Part shown: in pieces, positions 9,001 to 15,598 of the stretch
How positions within the stretch are numbered: position 1 is the first letter of the stretch
Layout of the letters: the number at the start of each line of letters is the position of its first letter
Origin: Oscillospiraceae bacterium
GTDB lineage: Bacteria; Bacillota_A; Clostridia; Oscillospirales; Ruminococcaceae
Direction: 5' to 3'
Assembly (NCBI GenBank): GCA_004558145.1
Contig: SFDQ01000001.1
Location: forward strand, 1-64,000
Length of the DNA stretch: 64,000 nt
Notes under the pieces: model-generated
Database searches by the model: none
The model's input: only the letters and a program-made list of their open reading frames with translations
What the model was told of the DNA's origin: nothing
Position numbers and translations under genes: made by a program

Positions 9001-9112
9001 CCACGGTGTATTCCGCCGCGAACGCGCTCGGCGCCAGGGTGGTGAGAAGCAGCGCGGCCGCGCAGCCGGCGGCGGCACACTTCTTCCAGAGTGATCTTCC
9101 GATCCGTTTCAT
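6068..9112 (-). CDS. Surface-anchored, domain-permuted GH3 glycosidase
   Basis: 1014 residues. Signal peptide 1-32 (cut after SAFA), then the alpha/beta-sandwich part (about 45-330), fibronectin-III-like domain (about 375-500), a linker region, and the catalytic barrel last (about 715-935). This reversed order is known in GH3 enzymes of Ruminococcus albus and Butyrivibrio. Catalytic signatures are kept: GRNHQYYSED, Lys816-His817, and nucleophile Asp893 in LITDGN, although the usual Trp after it is Gly. A C-terminal membrane span (983-1005) ends in KCKKKK, so the enzyme should be held outside the cell. The start at 9112 was chosen over in-frame codons upstream because AGGAGG lies directly before it. 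Beta-glucosidase-type activity is likely; substrate unknown. Confidence 0.88.
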   Translation of the reverse strand: MKRIGRSLWKKCAAAGCAAALLLTTLAPSAFAAEYTVDDCYVEGYDTSVEIVTEGSVLLKNNNNILPLESGAKVTLLGSMSYNYVGGDEENTVMMDAAFIEAGLDVNMSAWEWLEEMCGGQRGVAEADPSGVGDWDSYSAIHEFPASVYEEGKSRILADGYDQYAVVTFSRTAAEGSALSMDLDGDGSTVNGTTYLELDQNEKDLLNFCKENFEHTIVLINSSSAMELGFLDSEEYNVEACLWVGHPGDAGLVGIGKLLSGAVNPSGRLVDTWAYDVSTNPTFYNMDNNRYANGEEGDNNTFYQYEEGIYVGYRYFETADSVGYFDSEAFTSHAFKNGAVSGYEQVVQFPFGYGLSYTTFTQEITASDVKLEAHGENTITVKVTNTGDVAGKEVVQLYMDAPYQSDTENFGIKGRGLEKSKVVLVTFAKTDTLEPGASQELTLTFSTDDLASFDNYGQGCYVLEKGDYAFNLQSDAHQWGEEGSDNAPLATVSAQLAKSIIYDDEGSVADAEYAGARDSDETVAKNAMDDVTAGDGAMLDGYLSRSDIAGGMEVIMQHQSDEVPNELLDEEIVQVMSLTGTQTYDYTFETYKNGEKTSITKTMYAFGADMMPFADETPDGQSTADIAMPEWGKTYYVVEGQTTESGLPVVVEEEPAEGSYHKLTVADMEGVPIDTEEGFAIWEMLTNSTTLEEAIEIQGNCGWMVPEIPSVEKPKQTCVDGPEQCGTTNSATGFPGEPLIAATWNTELARQMGVAYGHQAVLFGYGCVYAPAMDTHRSPFGGRNHQYYSEDGVIGGVIGGNVVAGIQSTGTSVFVKHLALNDSDTNRDGVLTWANEQAVREIYMRPFEITAKDYNANGFMASLNRIGTALFHYGMYYTMLRDEWGWEGMLITDGNCGSGDVYNNPLAILSVQGATLGYGNYLNMAVTEAAFGDATQYAYTQNILHEMMRNCLYQYCGSKGVDETGNALSGPVGASTSSSGVPVGAVVLGVVAVVLVAGVAIAVAVKCKKKKAGQ

Positions 9113-9209
9113 GTGTGATATTCCTCCTTTTTTGCGCGTTTTCGGGCTCAAAGCCGCCGTCTGCCCCCACGCCCGGCGGGCCGGCGGCCCCTTCGCCCTT
9201 GACGGCTCC

Positions 9210-9215
9210 ACTGTA
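9210..9215 (-). promoter_or_regulatory. Candidate -10 of the permuted GH3 operon
   Basis: Minus-strand TACAGT preceded by TG (extended -10). The position 17 bases upstream has no good -35, as expected for a promoter that needs an activator. The LytTR-like repeats begin 35 bases upstream of it. Confidence 0.4.
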
Positions 9216-9249
9216 TCACAACCGCCCCCAAAATCCCCCGCCTGCGTTC

Positions 9250-9279
9250 GCAAACGGTCGTTTTGCCGCCTCAAACGGT
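9250..9279 (-). promoter_or_regulatory. LytTR-type direct repeats
   Basis: On the minus strand ACCGTTTGA and ACCGTTTGC are separated by 12 bases, so they start 21 bases apart. This is the architecture of LytTR (AgrA/VirR-type) binding sites, a 9-mer with a GTT core repeated once per two helical turns. It sits just upstream of the weak promoter of the GH3 operon and next to a LytTR regulator gene. Confidence 0.55.
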
Positions 9280-9316
9280 TTTTTTGCTCATTTTTTGTTG
9301 TTTTTAGGACCATTGC

Positions 9317-9351
9317 ACAAAAAATGCCCGGCCGGGAAAACCCGGTCGGGC
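9317..9351 (-). terminator. Terminator after the cassette 1 kinase
   Basis: On the minus strand GCCCGACCGGG-TTTT-CCCGGCCGGGC is followed by ATTTTTTG, a strong intrinsic terminator about 30 bases past the kinase stop. It separates the two-component genes from the GH3 operon. Confidence 0.85.
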
Positions 9352-9383
9352 AAAAGTGGAAACGGGGTGATGCACGGGGCGGC

Positions 9384-10667
9384 TCACGCCCCGGCGGCGG
9401 GCAGGGAGATGCGCAGCACGAACATGTTGTTCTCCGTGTGCACCGTCATCTGGCCGCCGTATTTCTGCACGGCATAGCGGATGCTCTTCATGCCAAAGCC
9501 GTGATAGTCCTTGTCCTTTTTGGTGGTGACGGGCAGGTCGTCCCGCATGACGGGTGGATGGGCGCAGTAATTCTCGAACTGCATCAGCACCAGGCCGCTG
9601 CGCTCCCAGACGGAGACGGCGACCACCCGCTTTTCCGCCTCGGGCAGGTCCATCACCGCCTCGATGGCATTGTCCAGCGCGTTGCCGAAGATGGCGAACA
9701 GGTCCGCCGCCTCCATGAAGTTCAGGTGCTTGCCGTCGGCCACGCAGGTCATCACGATGTTGTGGGCCTCGCAGTCCAGGCTTTTGCGGGTGAGAACGAT
9801 GTCCAGCACCTCGTTGCCGGTGCGGAAGGTGGAGTCGTAGATCTGGATGGAATTCTCGATCTGCGCCAGTTCTTTTTCCCGCTGTTCGGGGGGCAGTGCG
9901 CCCCGCAGCACGCTCATCTGCTTTTTCAGGTCGTGGCATTTGCGGTTGATGAGCTCCACGTTCTCCTTGGTCAGCTGATACTGCTCCTTCTGCTGGGCCA
10001 GGAGCATCTGTTGGATGTTCAGTTCTTTGGCCAGGCGTGTCCGCTTTACGGCGCTGACCTCGCTGTTGAGCAGGAAGGCGCAGCAGAACATGGCGTAGCA
10101 GCGGCACAGCACATAGAGCTTGACGCCCTCCGCCACGTTGAACCGCTGGGAGGCCAGGCTGAGCACCACCACCACCGTGAGCACCAGCACCAGCGAGACC
10201 ACCGAGTGCTTTGTGTCGATGTTATAATGCTTGCCGTCGGCCAGCTTGCGGGCGCAGAAGAAATACACCGCCGCCAAAATGACGGCGTAGAGCAGCAGAT
10301 AGCTCAGGGTGAGGCGGGGCGGCGTGTCCTGCAAAGGTACCCCCTGCAGGTACATCATCACCTCGCGGGCGGAGAAGTAGAGGTGCTGGGTGGCGTAGGC
10401 ACAGACCACGCAGTAGACCGCGTCCTGAATGGACACCGCGCAGCACAGATAGACGAAGGCCACCACGCTGAGCACCGTCAGCAGCAGGGTGAAGGTGCCG
10501 AAGCGGGGCAGCACGAATCGAAGCAAAAGGCAGCCCGCCGCCCCAAGTATCAGCCGCGGCCAGAACCAGCGCCGCTTGCTCAGCAGCGCAAAGAACACGC
10601 AGGAGTTGATCAGCAGCTCCATGGTCATGTAGGTCTGGGTGTAAAAGGCTTCCAGCAACCCGGTCAT
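9384..10667 (-). CDS. GHKL sensor histidine kinase (cassette 1)
   Basis: 427 residues of the AgrC-like (HPK10) type. Six or so hydrophobic segments fill the first 205 residues, with almost no extracellular domain. A coiled stretch (about 215-250) leads to the phospho-acceptor box NRKCHDLKKQM, then the ATP-binding domain with N-box GNALDNAIEAV and G-box YHGFGMKSI. Its ATG overlaps the stop of the response regulator as ATGA. In this family the membrane part often senses peptides, but no AgrD-like precursor or AgrB protease is encoded nearby, so the signal is open; a glycan or small molecule is possible. Confidence 0.88.
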   Translation of the reverse strand: MTGLLEAFYTQTYMTMELLINSCVFFALLSKRRWFWPRLILGAAGCLLLRFVLPRFGTFTLLLTVLSVVAFVYLCCAVSIQDAVYCVVCAYATQHLYFSAREVMMYLQGVPLQDTPPRLTLSYLLLYAVILAAVYFFCARKLADGKHYNIDTKHSVVSLVLVLTVVVVLSLASQRFNVAEGVKLYVLCRCYAMFCCAFLLNSEVSAVKRTRLAKELNIQQMLLAQQKEQYQLTKENVELINRKCHDLKKQMSVLRGALPPEQREKELAQIENSIQIYDSTFRTGNEVLDIVLTRKSLDCEAHNIVMTCVADGKHLNFMEAADLFAIFGNALDNAIEAVMDLPEAEKRVVAVSVWERSGLVLMQFENYCAHPPVMRDDLPVTTKKDKDYHGFGMKSIRYAVQKYGGQMTVHTENNMFVLRISLPAAGA

Positions 10668-11371
10668 TTTCCGCCACCTCCGTAATAGTCGGTCACCGCC
10701 AGCAGAAAGGCGTCCCGCCGCCGGCGGGCGATCACCAATTCGTCCCCCGCCACCACCACCGTGTCCGCCTTGACCCGGGAGATGTGGCGCAGGTTCACAA
10801 GATACCCCTTGTTGCAGCGCACAAAGTTGCCTCCGTCCAGCCGCTGCTCCAGCTCCGACAGGGTGCCCCGGGCGGTGTAGCAGCGGCCGGGCGTGTGCAC
10901 CAGAAGCCGGTGGTTCACCGCCTCAATGTAGGCGATCTCCTCCTCCGCCAGCTTTATCAGCCCATCCTCGGTGGAAAAGACCATGCTGCGCTTTTCCCGC
11001 CGCGCAAGGCAGGCCGTCACCTTGTCCATCTTCATGGCAAAGGCGAAATAGTTCACCGGCTTGAGCATATAGTCCAGCGCGTTCACCTCATAGCCCCGGA
11101 TGGCGTATTTGGCCATGTTGGTGATGAAGATGATGTAAACGTCCTGGTCTTGGCGGCGGATGCGCTGGGCCGCCTCCATGCCGTTGAGGCGGGGCATTTC
11201 TATGTCCAGCAAAAGCAGGTCATAGTCTGGCTTGTAAGCCTCCACAAGGTCCAGGCCGTTGGAAAAATAGTCGATCTCAAAGGTCACGCCTTTTGCCTTG
11301 CTGTATTCCTCCAGATGCTTCTTCAGCAGCTCGCAGCCGGCGATCTCGTCCTCCGCAATGGCGATACGCAT
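10664..11371 (-). CDS. LytTR-family response regulator (cassette 1)
   Basis: 235 residues. An N-terminal receiver domain (1-120) with acidic pair ED at 8-9, phospho-acceptor Asp in LLLDIEMP and Lys in the MLKPV motif is followed by a LytTR DNA-binding domain (about 135-232) with the FVRCNKGYLVNL signature. The start at 11371 has a strong GGAGGAGG site. Transcribed first, coupled to the kinase. The likely target is the direct repeat at 9250-9279 upstream of the permuted GH3 operon; this is inferred from the motif and position. Confidence 0.9.
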   Translation of the reverse strand: MRIAIAEDEIAGCELLKKHLEEYSKAKGVTFEIDYFSNGLDLVEAYKPDYDLLLLDIEMPRLNGMEAAQRIRRQDQDVYIIFITNMAKYAIRGYEVNALDYMLKPVNYFAFAMKMDKVTACLARREKRSMVFSTEDGLIKLAEEEIAYIEAVNHRLLVHTPGRCYTARGTLSELEQRLDGGNFVRCNKGYLVNLRHISRVKADTVVVAGDELVIARRRRDAFLLAVTDYYGGGGK

Positions 11372-11411
11372 GCCTTTCCTCCTCCCCTGGCGGCGTTCAG
11401 TTTTGTTTTTT

Positions 11412-11440
11412 ATTGTAGCTGCATCCGCCGGAAAAATCAA
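11412..11440 (-). promoter_or_regulatory. Promoter of the cassette 1 two-component genes
   Basis: Minus-strand TTGATT, 17-base spacer, TACAAT, ending about 40 bases upstream of the response-regulator start. Confidence 0.6.
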
Positions 11441-11458
11441 ACGATCGCTTCATCCCGA

Positions 11459-11488
11459 TTGACAACGTTCCGCCGGAAGTGATACGCT
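11459..11488 (+). promoter_or_regulatory. Candidate promoter of the GPH transporter
   Basis: TTGACA (11459-11464) is followed after 18 bases by TACGCT with a TG extension. The -35 is perfect and the -10 weak. It is divergent from the two-component promoter. Confidence 0.4.
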
Positions 11489-11529
11489 TGGACTAACAAA
11501 GCAACGCCGTTTGCGGAAGGAGTTTTCGA

Positions 11530-12867
11530 ATGAAGGCCATTTCAAATGCGGAGAAACTGACCTACACCGGCAGCCTGCTGGGGCAGAACATGATTTACAG
11601 CTTTGTGACGATGTACGTGATGTTTTTCTTCACCGACCTGCTGCGCATCCCCTCGGAGAGCGTGACCATCATCATGGTGGCCGCCAGCCTGTGGGACGCG
11701 GTGAACGACATCCTAATGGGCATGATCGCCGACCGCACCAAGACGCGCTGGGGCAAATTCCGCCCGTACCTGCTGGCGGGGCCGTTCGTCATCGCCGTGA
11801 CCACCGTGCTGTGCTTCTGGAATTTCGGCGGCTCGGCCGTGGGAACGGTCGCCGTGGCGGCGGTGTGCTATGTGCTGTGGGGAATGTCCTACACGGTCTA
11901 CGACATCCCCATCTGGGCCATCTCTTCCGTCTCCTCCCACGACGCGGATGAAAAGAACGGCATGGTGACGCTGGGCAAGATCGGCGGCACGCTCGGCACA
12001 GTGATCGTCTCGGTGGGCAGCGTGGCCCTTCTGAACGCGTTCGGCGGCGAGCGCAGCGCACCGGCCTACGCGGCGGCCGCCGCAACGATCGCCGGCGTGG
12101 GCGCGCTTTTGATGCTTCTGAGCGGTTTTGTTCTGCGGGAGCGCATCGCACCGCCTGCCAAAGGCATCCCCTTCCGCCGCAACATCCACACCATCCTTGA
12201 CAACACGCCGCTCAAGGCCCTGATGGTCTCGCTGCTGGTCGTGAACATGGTGAACAACGTGCGCCAGGTCGCGCAGATGTACTTTGCCGTGTATGTGTGG
12301 GGCGACTCTTCCTACGTTACTTACATCGGCCTGAGCCTTGTCGTTGGCATGATCTTCGGCATGGCCGTCTCCCCCGCCCTCATCCGCCGCTTTGATAAAA
12401 AGTACATCTTCATCACGGCGTGCGCCGCGGGTGCGGTGTCGAGTTTTCTGCCGTTCGCCGTGGGCGGCGGCCCTGTGCCGGGGCTCATTCTCCTCGGCGT
12501 CAGCTTCGCCTTCACCGGCGTGACCACCATCACCAGCACGTCGATGCTGATGGACGCCATCGACTATGCCGAGCACAAGCTGGGCTTCCGCGGCGAGGGC
12601 GTCGTGTTCTCGATGAACACCTTTCTCAACAAGCTCAGCTCCACCATCTCGAAGGGGCTGTTGGGCGTTTCGCTCACTGCCATGCACTATGTGGACAATA
12701 TGGCCCCCAACGAGACGGTGCAGACGGGATTCAGCGCCATCGTTTACGTCGTTCCCGCCGTGTGCTTCCTGCTGGCGATCCTACCGCTCGCCTTCTACCG
12801 TCTGAAGCCCGCGCAGATCGACACGATCCGCGCCGAACTGGAAAACCGCCGCACTGCGGAGAAATGA
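11530..12867 (+). CDS. GPH-family sugar:cation symporter
   Basis: 445 residues and about 12 membrane spans of the glycoside-pentoside-hexuronide family (MelB-like fold). Typical signatures are seen: an AASLWDAVNDILMG motif with paired acids in helix 2, the loop RTKTRWGKFRPYLL, and a late MLMDAIDYAEHKLGFRGEG segment. Members take up glycosides or uronides with sodium or protons. AAGGAG precedes the ATG. It is followed after 10 bases by a PIG-L deacetylase, suggesting uptake of an N-acetylated or acylated sugar compound. The glycosidase cassettes in the window may feed it, but no shared site proves that. Confidence 0.88.
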   Translation: MKAISNAEKLTYTGSLLGQNMIYSFVTMYVMFFFTDLLRIPSESVTIIMVAASLWDAVNDILMGMIADRTKTRWGKFRPYLLAGPFVIAVTTVLCFWNFGGSAVGTVAVAAVCYVLWGMSYTVYDIPIWAISSVSSHDADEKNGMVTLGKIGGTLGTVIVSVGSVALLNAFGGERSAPAYAAAAATIAGVGALLMLLSGFVLRERIAPPAKGIPFRRNIHTILDNTPLKALMVSLLVVNMVNNVRQVAQMYFAVYVWGDSSYVTYIGLSLVVGMIFGMAVSPALIRRFDKKYIFITACAAGAVSSFLPFAVGGGPVPGLILLGVSFAFTGVTTITSTSMLMDAIDYAEHKLGFRGEGVVFSMNTFLNKLSSTISKGLLGVSLTAMHYVDNMAPNETVQTGFSAIVYVVPAVCFLLAILPLAFYRLKPAQIDTIRAELENRRTAEK

Positions 12868-12877
12868 GGGTATCAAT

Positions 12878-13624
12878 ATGGACGTTTCTGCTTTTTTCGC
12901 TCCCCCTGAAATTCTCGGCGCCAAACGCGCTTTGTGCATCCAGCCCCACGCCGACGACAACGAGATTGGCATGGGCGGAACGATCGCCGCACTGGCCGCG
13001 CGCGGGTGCGAGATACATTATCTGACCGTCACGAACGGCGACCTCGGCGCGCAGGCCGGCCCTTATGACCCGGCGCAGCTGGCGGACACGCGCCGCGCGG
13101 AGGCCGAAGCCGCCGGGCGCGCGCTGGGCGCCTCCGTCTTTCACTGGTTTGACGAGCCGGACGGCTCGCTGGAACACATCCCCGCTCTGGCAGAAAAAAT
13201 CGCCGAGCTGATCCGCACCGTGCAGCCTGACGTGATCTTCTGCCCCGACCCCTGGGCGCTGTATGAGGCGCATCAGGACCACATCGTCACGGGAAAAGCC
13301 GCGGCGCAGGCGTTCCTGTCCGCATCGCTGGCACAGTATCCCCGCGGGACAAAGACCGCGCCGTGGCAGCCGGGCGCCATCGGTTTCTATTTCACGCAGA
13401 AGCCGAACACCGTTGTGGACGTGACGGACACGTTCGAAGCGAAGTTTGCCGCGATGGCGCTGCACCGCTCGCAGCTCAACGAGCAGCTTCTGGGCCTGTA
13501 CCGCATCTACTTCTCGATGCAGGGTCAGAAGCTTGCAGAAGGCCGCGGCTTCGCGCTGGGTGAGGGACTGAAAGTGCTCAGCCCGCTCCACGTCCACTGC
13601 TTTGTGGAAGCCCCCGGCATCTGA
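12878..13624 (+). CDS. PIG-L (LmbE-like) deacetylase
   Basis: 248 residues of the zinc-dependent PIG-L/LmbE family that removes N-acetyl groups from amino sugars (GlcNAc-PI, bacillithiol and mycothiol precursors, chitobiose). Metal-binding signatures are present: PHADDNEIG near 32-40 and AHQDH near 133-137. The size fits the family. Likely co-transcribed with the GPH transporter 10 bases upstream. No signal peptide, so it should be cytoplasmic and act on the imported compound; the exact substrate is unknown. Confidence 0.85.
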   Translation: MDVSAFFAPPEILGAKRALCIQPHADDNEIGMGGTIAALAARGCEIHYLTVTNGDLGAQAGPYDPAQLADTRRAEAEAAGRALGASVFHWFDEPDGSLEHIPALAEKIAELIRTVQPDVIFCPDPWALYEAHQDHIVTGKAAAQAFLSASLAQYPRGTKTAPWQPGAIGFYFTQKPNTVVDVTDTFEAKFAAMALHRSQLNEQLLGLYRIYFSMQGQKLAEGRGFALGEGLKVLSPLHVHCFVEAPGI

Positions 13625-13778
13625 CCGGTTTGCCCGTCTTTTGGGCTGAGGTCCTTTTTGTTTTTCCAAACCAGGAGCACGAAAGCAGTCCTGCTTTAAA
13701 GAAACAGAGAGCACCCGGGATGCGGGTATCTATTTCCTTATCGGGTAATTGGTGCCGCAATCAGGCCGCTGCATCTGC

Positions 13779-13822
13779 AAAAGCCCGCAGAGCCAGTATT
13801 GGAAAGGCTCTGCGGGCTTTTT
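13779..13822. terminator. Bidirectional terminator-like hairpin
   Basis: AAAAGCCCGCAGAGCC pairs with GGCTCTGCGGGCTTTTT. It lies between the convergent PIG-L and Nudix genes and is almost the same hairpin as at 230-272. Confidence 0.7.
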
Positions 13823-13895
13823 ACTGTTTTTCTTTGTGCGCACTCGCTGAAAAACCGCTTTATCGCGCTGTTTGGCTTTGCGTGTTCGAGGAGCA
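13779..13895 (+). repeat. Degenerate intergenic element, copy B
   Basis: Hairpin plus CTTTGTGCGCAC, GAAAAACCGCTTT, GCGCTGTTTGGC and TTGCGTGTTC, which aligns in order and spacing with copy A at 230-345. Function and origin are not recognised. Confidence 0.45.
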
Positions 13896-13978
13896 TGGCC
13901 CGAAAGGCCGCCGCTTCAAATCCAGTCGGCGCTCACTCAAGAGAGCTTTACTTTTTATGCTTCGCCCCTTCGGGTCTG

Positions 13979-14374
13979 TTATCGGCGGTCATTTTTCAAT
14001 CTTTCCAAAATCACTTCATCCGCCGGGCAGAACGCATACTTGTCAATTTCATCCACTGTGATCCAGCGGATGTCGTTGTGCTCCAGCTTCTGGGGCACGC
14101 CCTCCCGTATGGCGGCATGGAAAAGGGTCAGGTGCACCGTCAGGTCCGGGTATTCGTGGGTCACATCCATAAACACCTCGCCCACATCCAGCGTGACAGC
14201 CAGTTCTTCCCGGCATTCGCGGACGAGGGCCTGCCGCCTGGTCTCGCCCGGCTCCACCTTGCCGCCCACAAACTCCCACAAAAGACCCCGGGCCTTGTGG
14301 GTCGGGCGCTGGCAGATCATGAATTTGTCGTTATCCCAAATCAGAGCCGCTACCACTTCTGTCATTCGTTCCAT
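13979..14374 (-). CDS. MutT-like Nudix hydrolase
   Basis: 131 residues, the size of MutT/NUDT1-type 8-oxo-dGTP diphosphatases. The Nudix box is complete (GGKVEPGE followed by REC-REEL, about 37-60), giving the Mg2+-binding glutamates. The N-terminus, with VVAALIWDNDKFMICQRP, fits the MutT group that removes oxidised nucleotides from the pool. Two ATGs lie three codons apart; the first was taken. Own promoter at 14395-14423. Activity on 8-oxo-dGTP is inferred from the family. Confidence 0.87.
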   Translation of the reverse strand: MERMTEVVAALIWDNDKFMICQRPTHKARGLLWEFVGGKVEPGETRRQALVRECREELAVTLDVGEVFMDVTHEYPDLTVHLTLFHAAIREGVPQKLEHNDIRWITVDEIDKYAFCPADEVILERLKNDRR

Positions 14375-14394
14375 CCCCTCTTTTTTATGGTTCT

Positions 14395-14423
14395 ATTATA
14401 GGAGCGCCGGCTGCTTTCGGCAA
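14395..14423 (-). promoter_or_regulatory. Promoter of the Nudix gene
   Basis: Minus-strand TTGCCG, 17-base spacer, TATAAT, about 20 bases upstream of the start. Confidence 0.7.
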
Positions 14424-14497
14424 GGCATCTTCCCCGGTTTCAGCCTGCGTTTTTGTATTGCGTCCGCGCCGCACTGGCCTGAACAGCGAAAAAACTG

Positions 14498-14503
14498 TAT
14501 AAT
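14498..14503 (+). promoter_or_regulatory. Extended -10 of the phosphodiesterase gene
   Basis: TATAAT preceded by CTG (14498-14503) with no convincing -35; 66 bases upstream of the start at 14570. Confidence 0.4.
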
Positions 14504-14569
14504 ACCAATATCACAGGACGGCCCGGCCCTGCTGCCCGGACAAACTCCATCCCATCCAAGGAGACGACC

Positions 14570-15028
14570 ATGAACCTCATCATTCTCTCCGACACCCACG
14601 GCCTGCTGCGTCCGGCGGTGCTGGAACTTCTGAAATCCGCCGACGCCATCCTCCACGCGGGGGACATCAACTCCCAGGCGGTGGTGGATACGCTCGCCTC
14701 GTTCGCGCCGCTGTATGTGGTGCGGGGCAACAACGACAAAGACTGGGCCGCAGGCCTTCCCCTCGACCTGACCGTGACACTGGAAGGCGTGCGGTTTTAC
14801 ATGGTCCACAACAAAAAGGACGTGCCCGCGGACCTGGCCGGAGCGGACGTGGTGGTGTTCGGCCACTCCCACAAATACAGCGAGGAACGGCGCGGCGACG
14901 TGCTGTGGCTCAACCCCGGCAGCTGCGGGCCGCGGCGGTTCCATCAGGAGATCACCCTGATGCGGGCCGAGGTCTTGGGCGGGGCCATCCGTATAGAAAA
15001 AGTCGTCATTCCCCACGAGGTGCCGTGA
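14570..15028 (+). CDS. YfcE/MJ0936-type metallophosphoesterase
   Basis: 152 residues of the calcineurin-like phosphoesterase superfamily. All metal-binding motifs can be read: SDTHG (7-11), GD in HAGDIN, GNND (about 55-58), His in MVHN and GHSHK (about 99-103), followed by NPGS. Such YfcE-like proteins act as small phosphodiesterases in vitro; the physiological substrate is unknown. It overlaps the next gene by one base (TGATG), so the two are translationally coupled. Confidence 0.87.
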   Translation: MNLIILSDTHGLLRPAVLELLKSADAILHAGDINSQAVVDTLASFAPLYVVRGNNDKDWAAGLPLDLTVTLEGVRFYMVHNKKDVPADLAGADVVVFGHSHKYSEERRGDVLWLNPGSCGPRRFHQEITLMRAEVLGGAIRIEKVVIPHEVP

Positions 15029-15534
15029 TGGAGCTGGGACTGACCTTTCCGCTGCAGCGGTTCCTGCACCAAAAGCCGCCGCCCTACGGCAGCGAAGCCG
15101 ACCGGCGTTTCTGCTGGGACCTGCACGTCATCGAACTGCGGGGCCGCAAATGCCTTTTGGCAGTGCACTGCCACAGCCGGTACACCTTCGTGCGTTTCGA
15201 TGTGCCGGGGCTGCTCTGGGCCGACCTGCCGGGGCTGTTCCGCACCGGTCTGACCGACAGTCTGACCGCCGCCGGGTTTGTCCCTGAGCAGGTCAGCGCT
15301 TACCTGAAAGCGGCGGATGATGCGCGCCTCACCCGCACCCACGGGCGGCGGGAGGTGGCCTTCCTCAACCGCGCCTGGGAGGACGTGCTGGCGCTGGACA
15401 CCTGCCTGGACGCCGCCAGCGCCGCCCAGCCCATGCTGGACTGGGCGGTGAACGCCCGCCCCAGCCGGTGCGTTGGTTTTGAAGGTCTTGCCCCCGCGGC
15501 GGGGCGTATCGGGGCGGCGCTTTTTCTCCAATAA
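15028..15534 (+). CDS. DUF6933-like protein
   Basis: 168 residues. It resembles the DUF6933 group of small Clostridial proteins: an N-terminal LTFPLQRFLHQK, a WDLH motif and the stretch KCLLAVHCHSRYTFV. No function is established. No signal peptide or membrane span is visible. The start at 15028 overlaps the phosphodiesterase stop by one base. Family assignment is from recall of the motif pattern and has moderate certainty. Confidence 0.65.
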   Translation: MELGLTFPLQRFLHQKPPPYGSEADRRFCWDLHVIELRGRKCLLAVHCHSRYTFVRFDVPGLLWADLPGLFRTGLTDSLTAAGFVPEQVSAYLKAADDARLTRTHGRREVAFLNRAWEDVLALDTCLDAASAAQPMLDWAVNARPSRCVGFEGLAPAAGRIGAALFLQ

Positions 15535-15558
15535 CCGCCTTTTCCCAAATGACGCAAA

Positions 15559-15598
15559 GAGGCCGGGTCTTCGCATACGCGAAGGCACGGCCCCTTCT
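15559..15598. terminator. Bidirectional terminator
   Basis: AGGCCGGGTCTTCGC and GCGAAGGCACGGCCCC form an imperfect GC-rich stem around ATAC, ending in TTCTTT. It lies between convergent genes. Confidence 0.6.

Larger units (their letters stand above)
9113..9383. other. Control region of the permuted GH3 operon
   Basis: This gap between the GH3 start and the kinase stop holds, on the minus strand, the kinase terminator (9317-9351), a pair of LytTR-type direct repeats (9250-9279), a candidate -10 (9210-9215) and the GH3 ribosome binding site. No gene is seen in it. Confidence 0.6.
13625..13978. other. Intergenic region with hairpin and repeat copy B
   Basis: No gene is supported in these 354 bases. 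They hold the hairpin at 13779-13822 and the second copy of the degenerate element (to about 13895). A short frame reading through it encodes nothing recognisable. Confidence 0.5.

Noticed and set aside
1920..9094. Very long plus-strand open frames opposite the GH3 operon (up to about 1390 codons)
   Set aside because: They are antisense to clearly recognised genes and encode His/Gly/Gln-rich low-complexity sequence, the usual result of a GC-rich third codon position.
9384..11371. agr-type quorum-sensing locus
   Set aside because: Kinase and regulator are AgrC/AgrA-like in family only; no AgrB protease or AgrD-like peptide gene is visible at either cassette.
11464..11514. LytTR sites upstream of the GPH transporter (AACGTTCCG and GCCGTTTGC)
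   Set aside because: The two matches are 42 bases apart with no middle site and both are imperfect, so chance is likely in this GC-rich sequence.
13838..13925. tRNA-like ending (TTCAAATCC) in the repeat copy B
   Set aside because: No acceptor stem, D arm or anticodon arm can be folded; the motif appears to belong to the repeated element.
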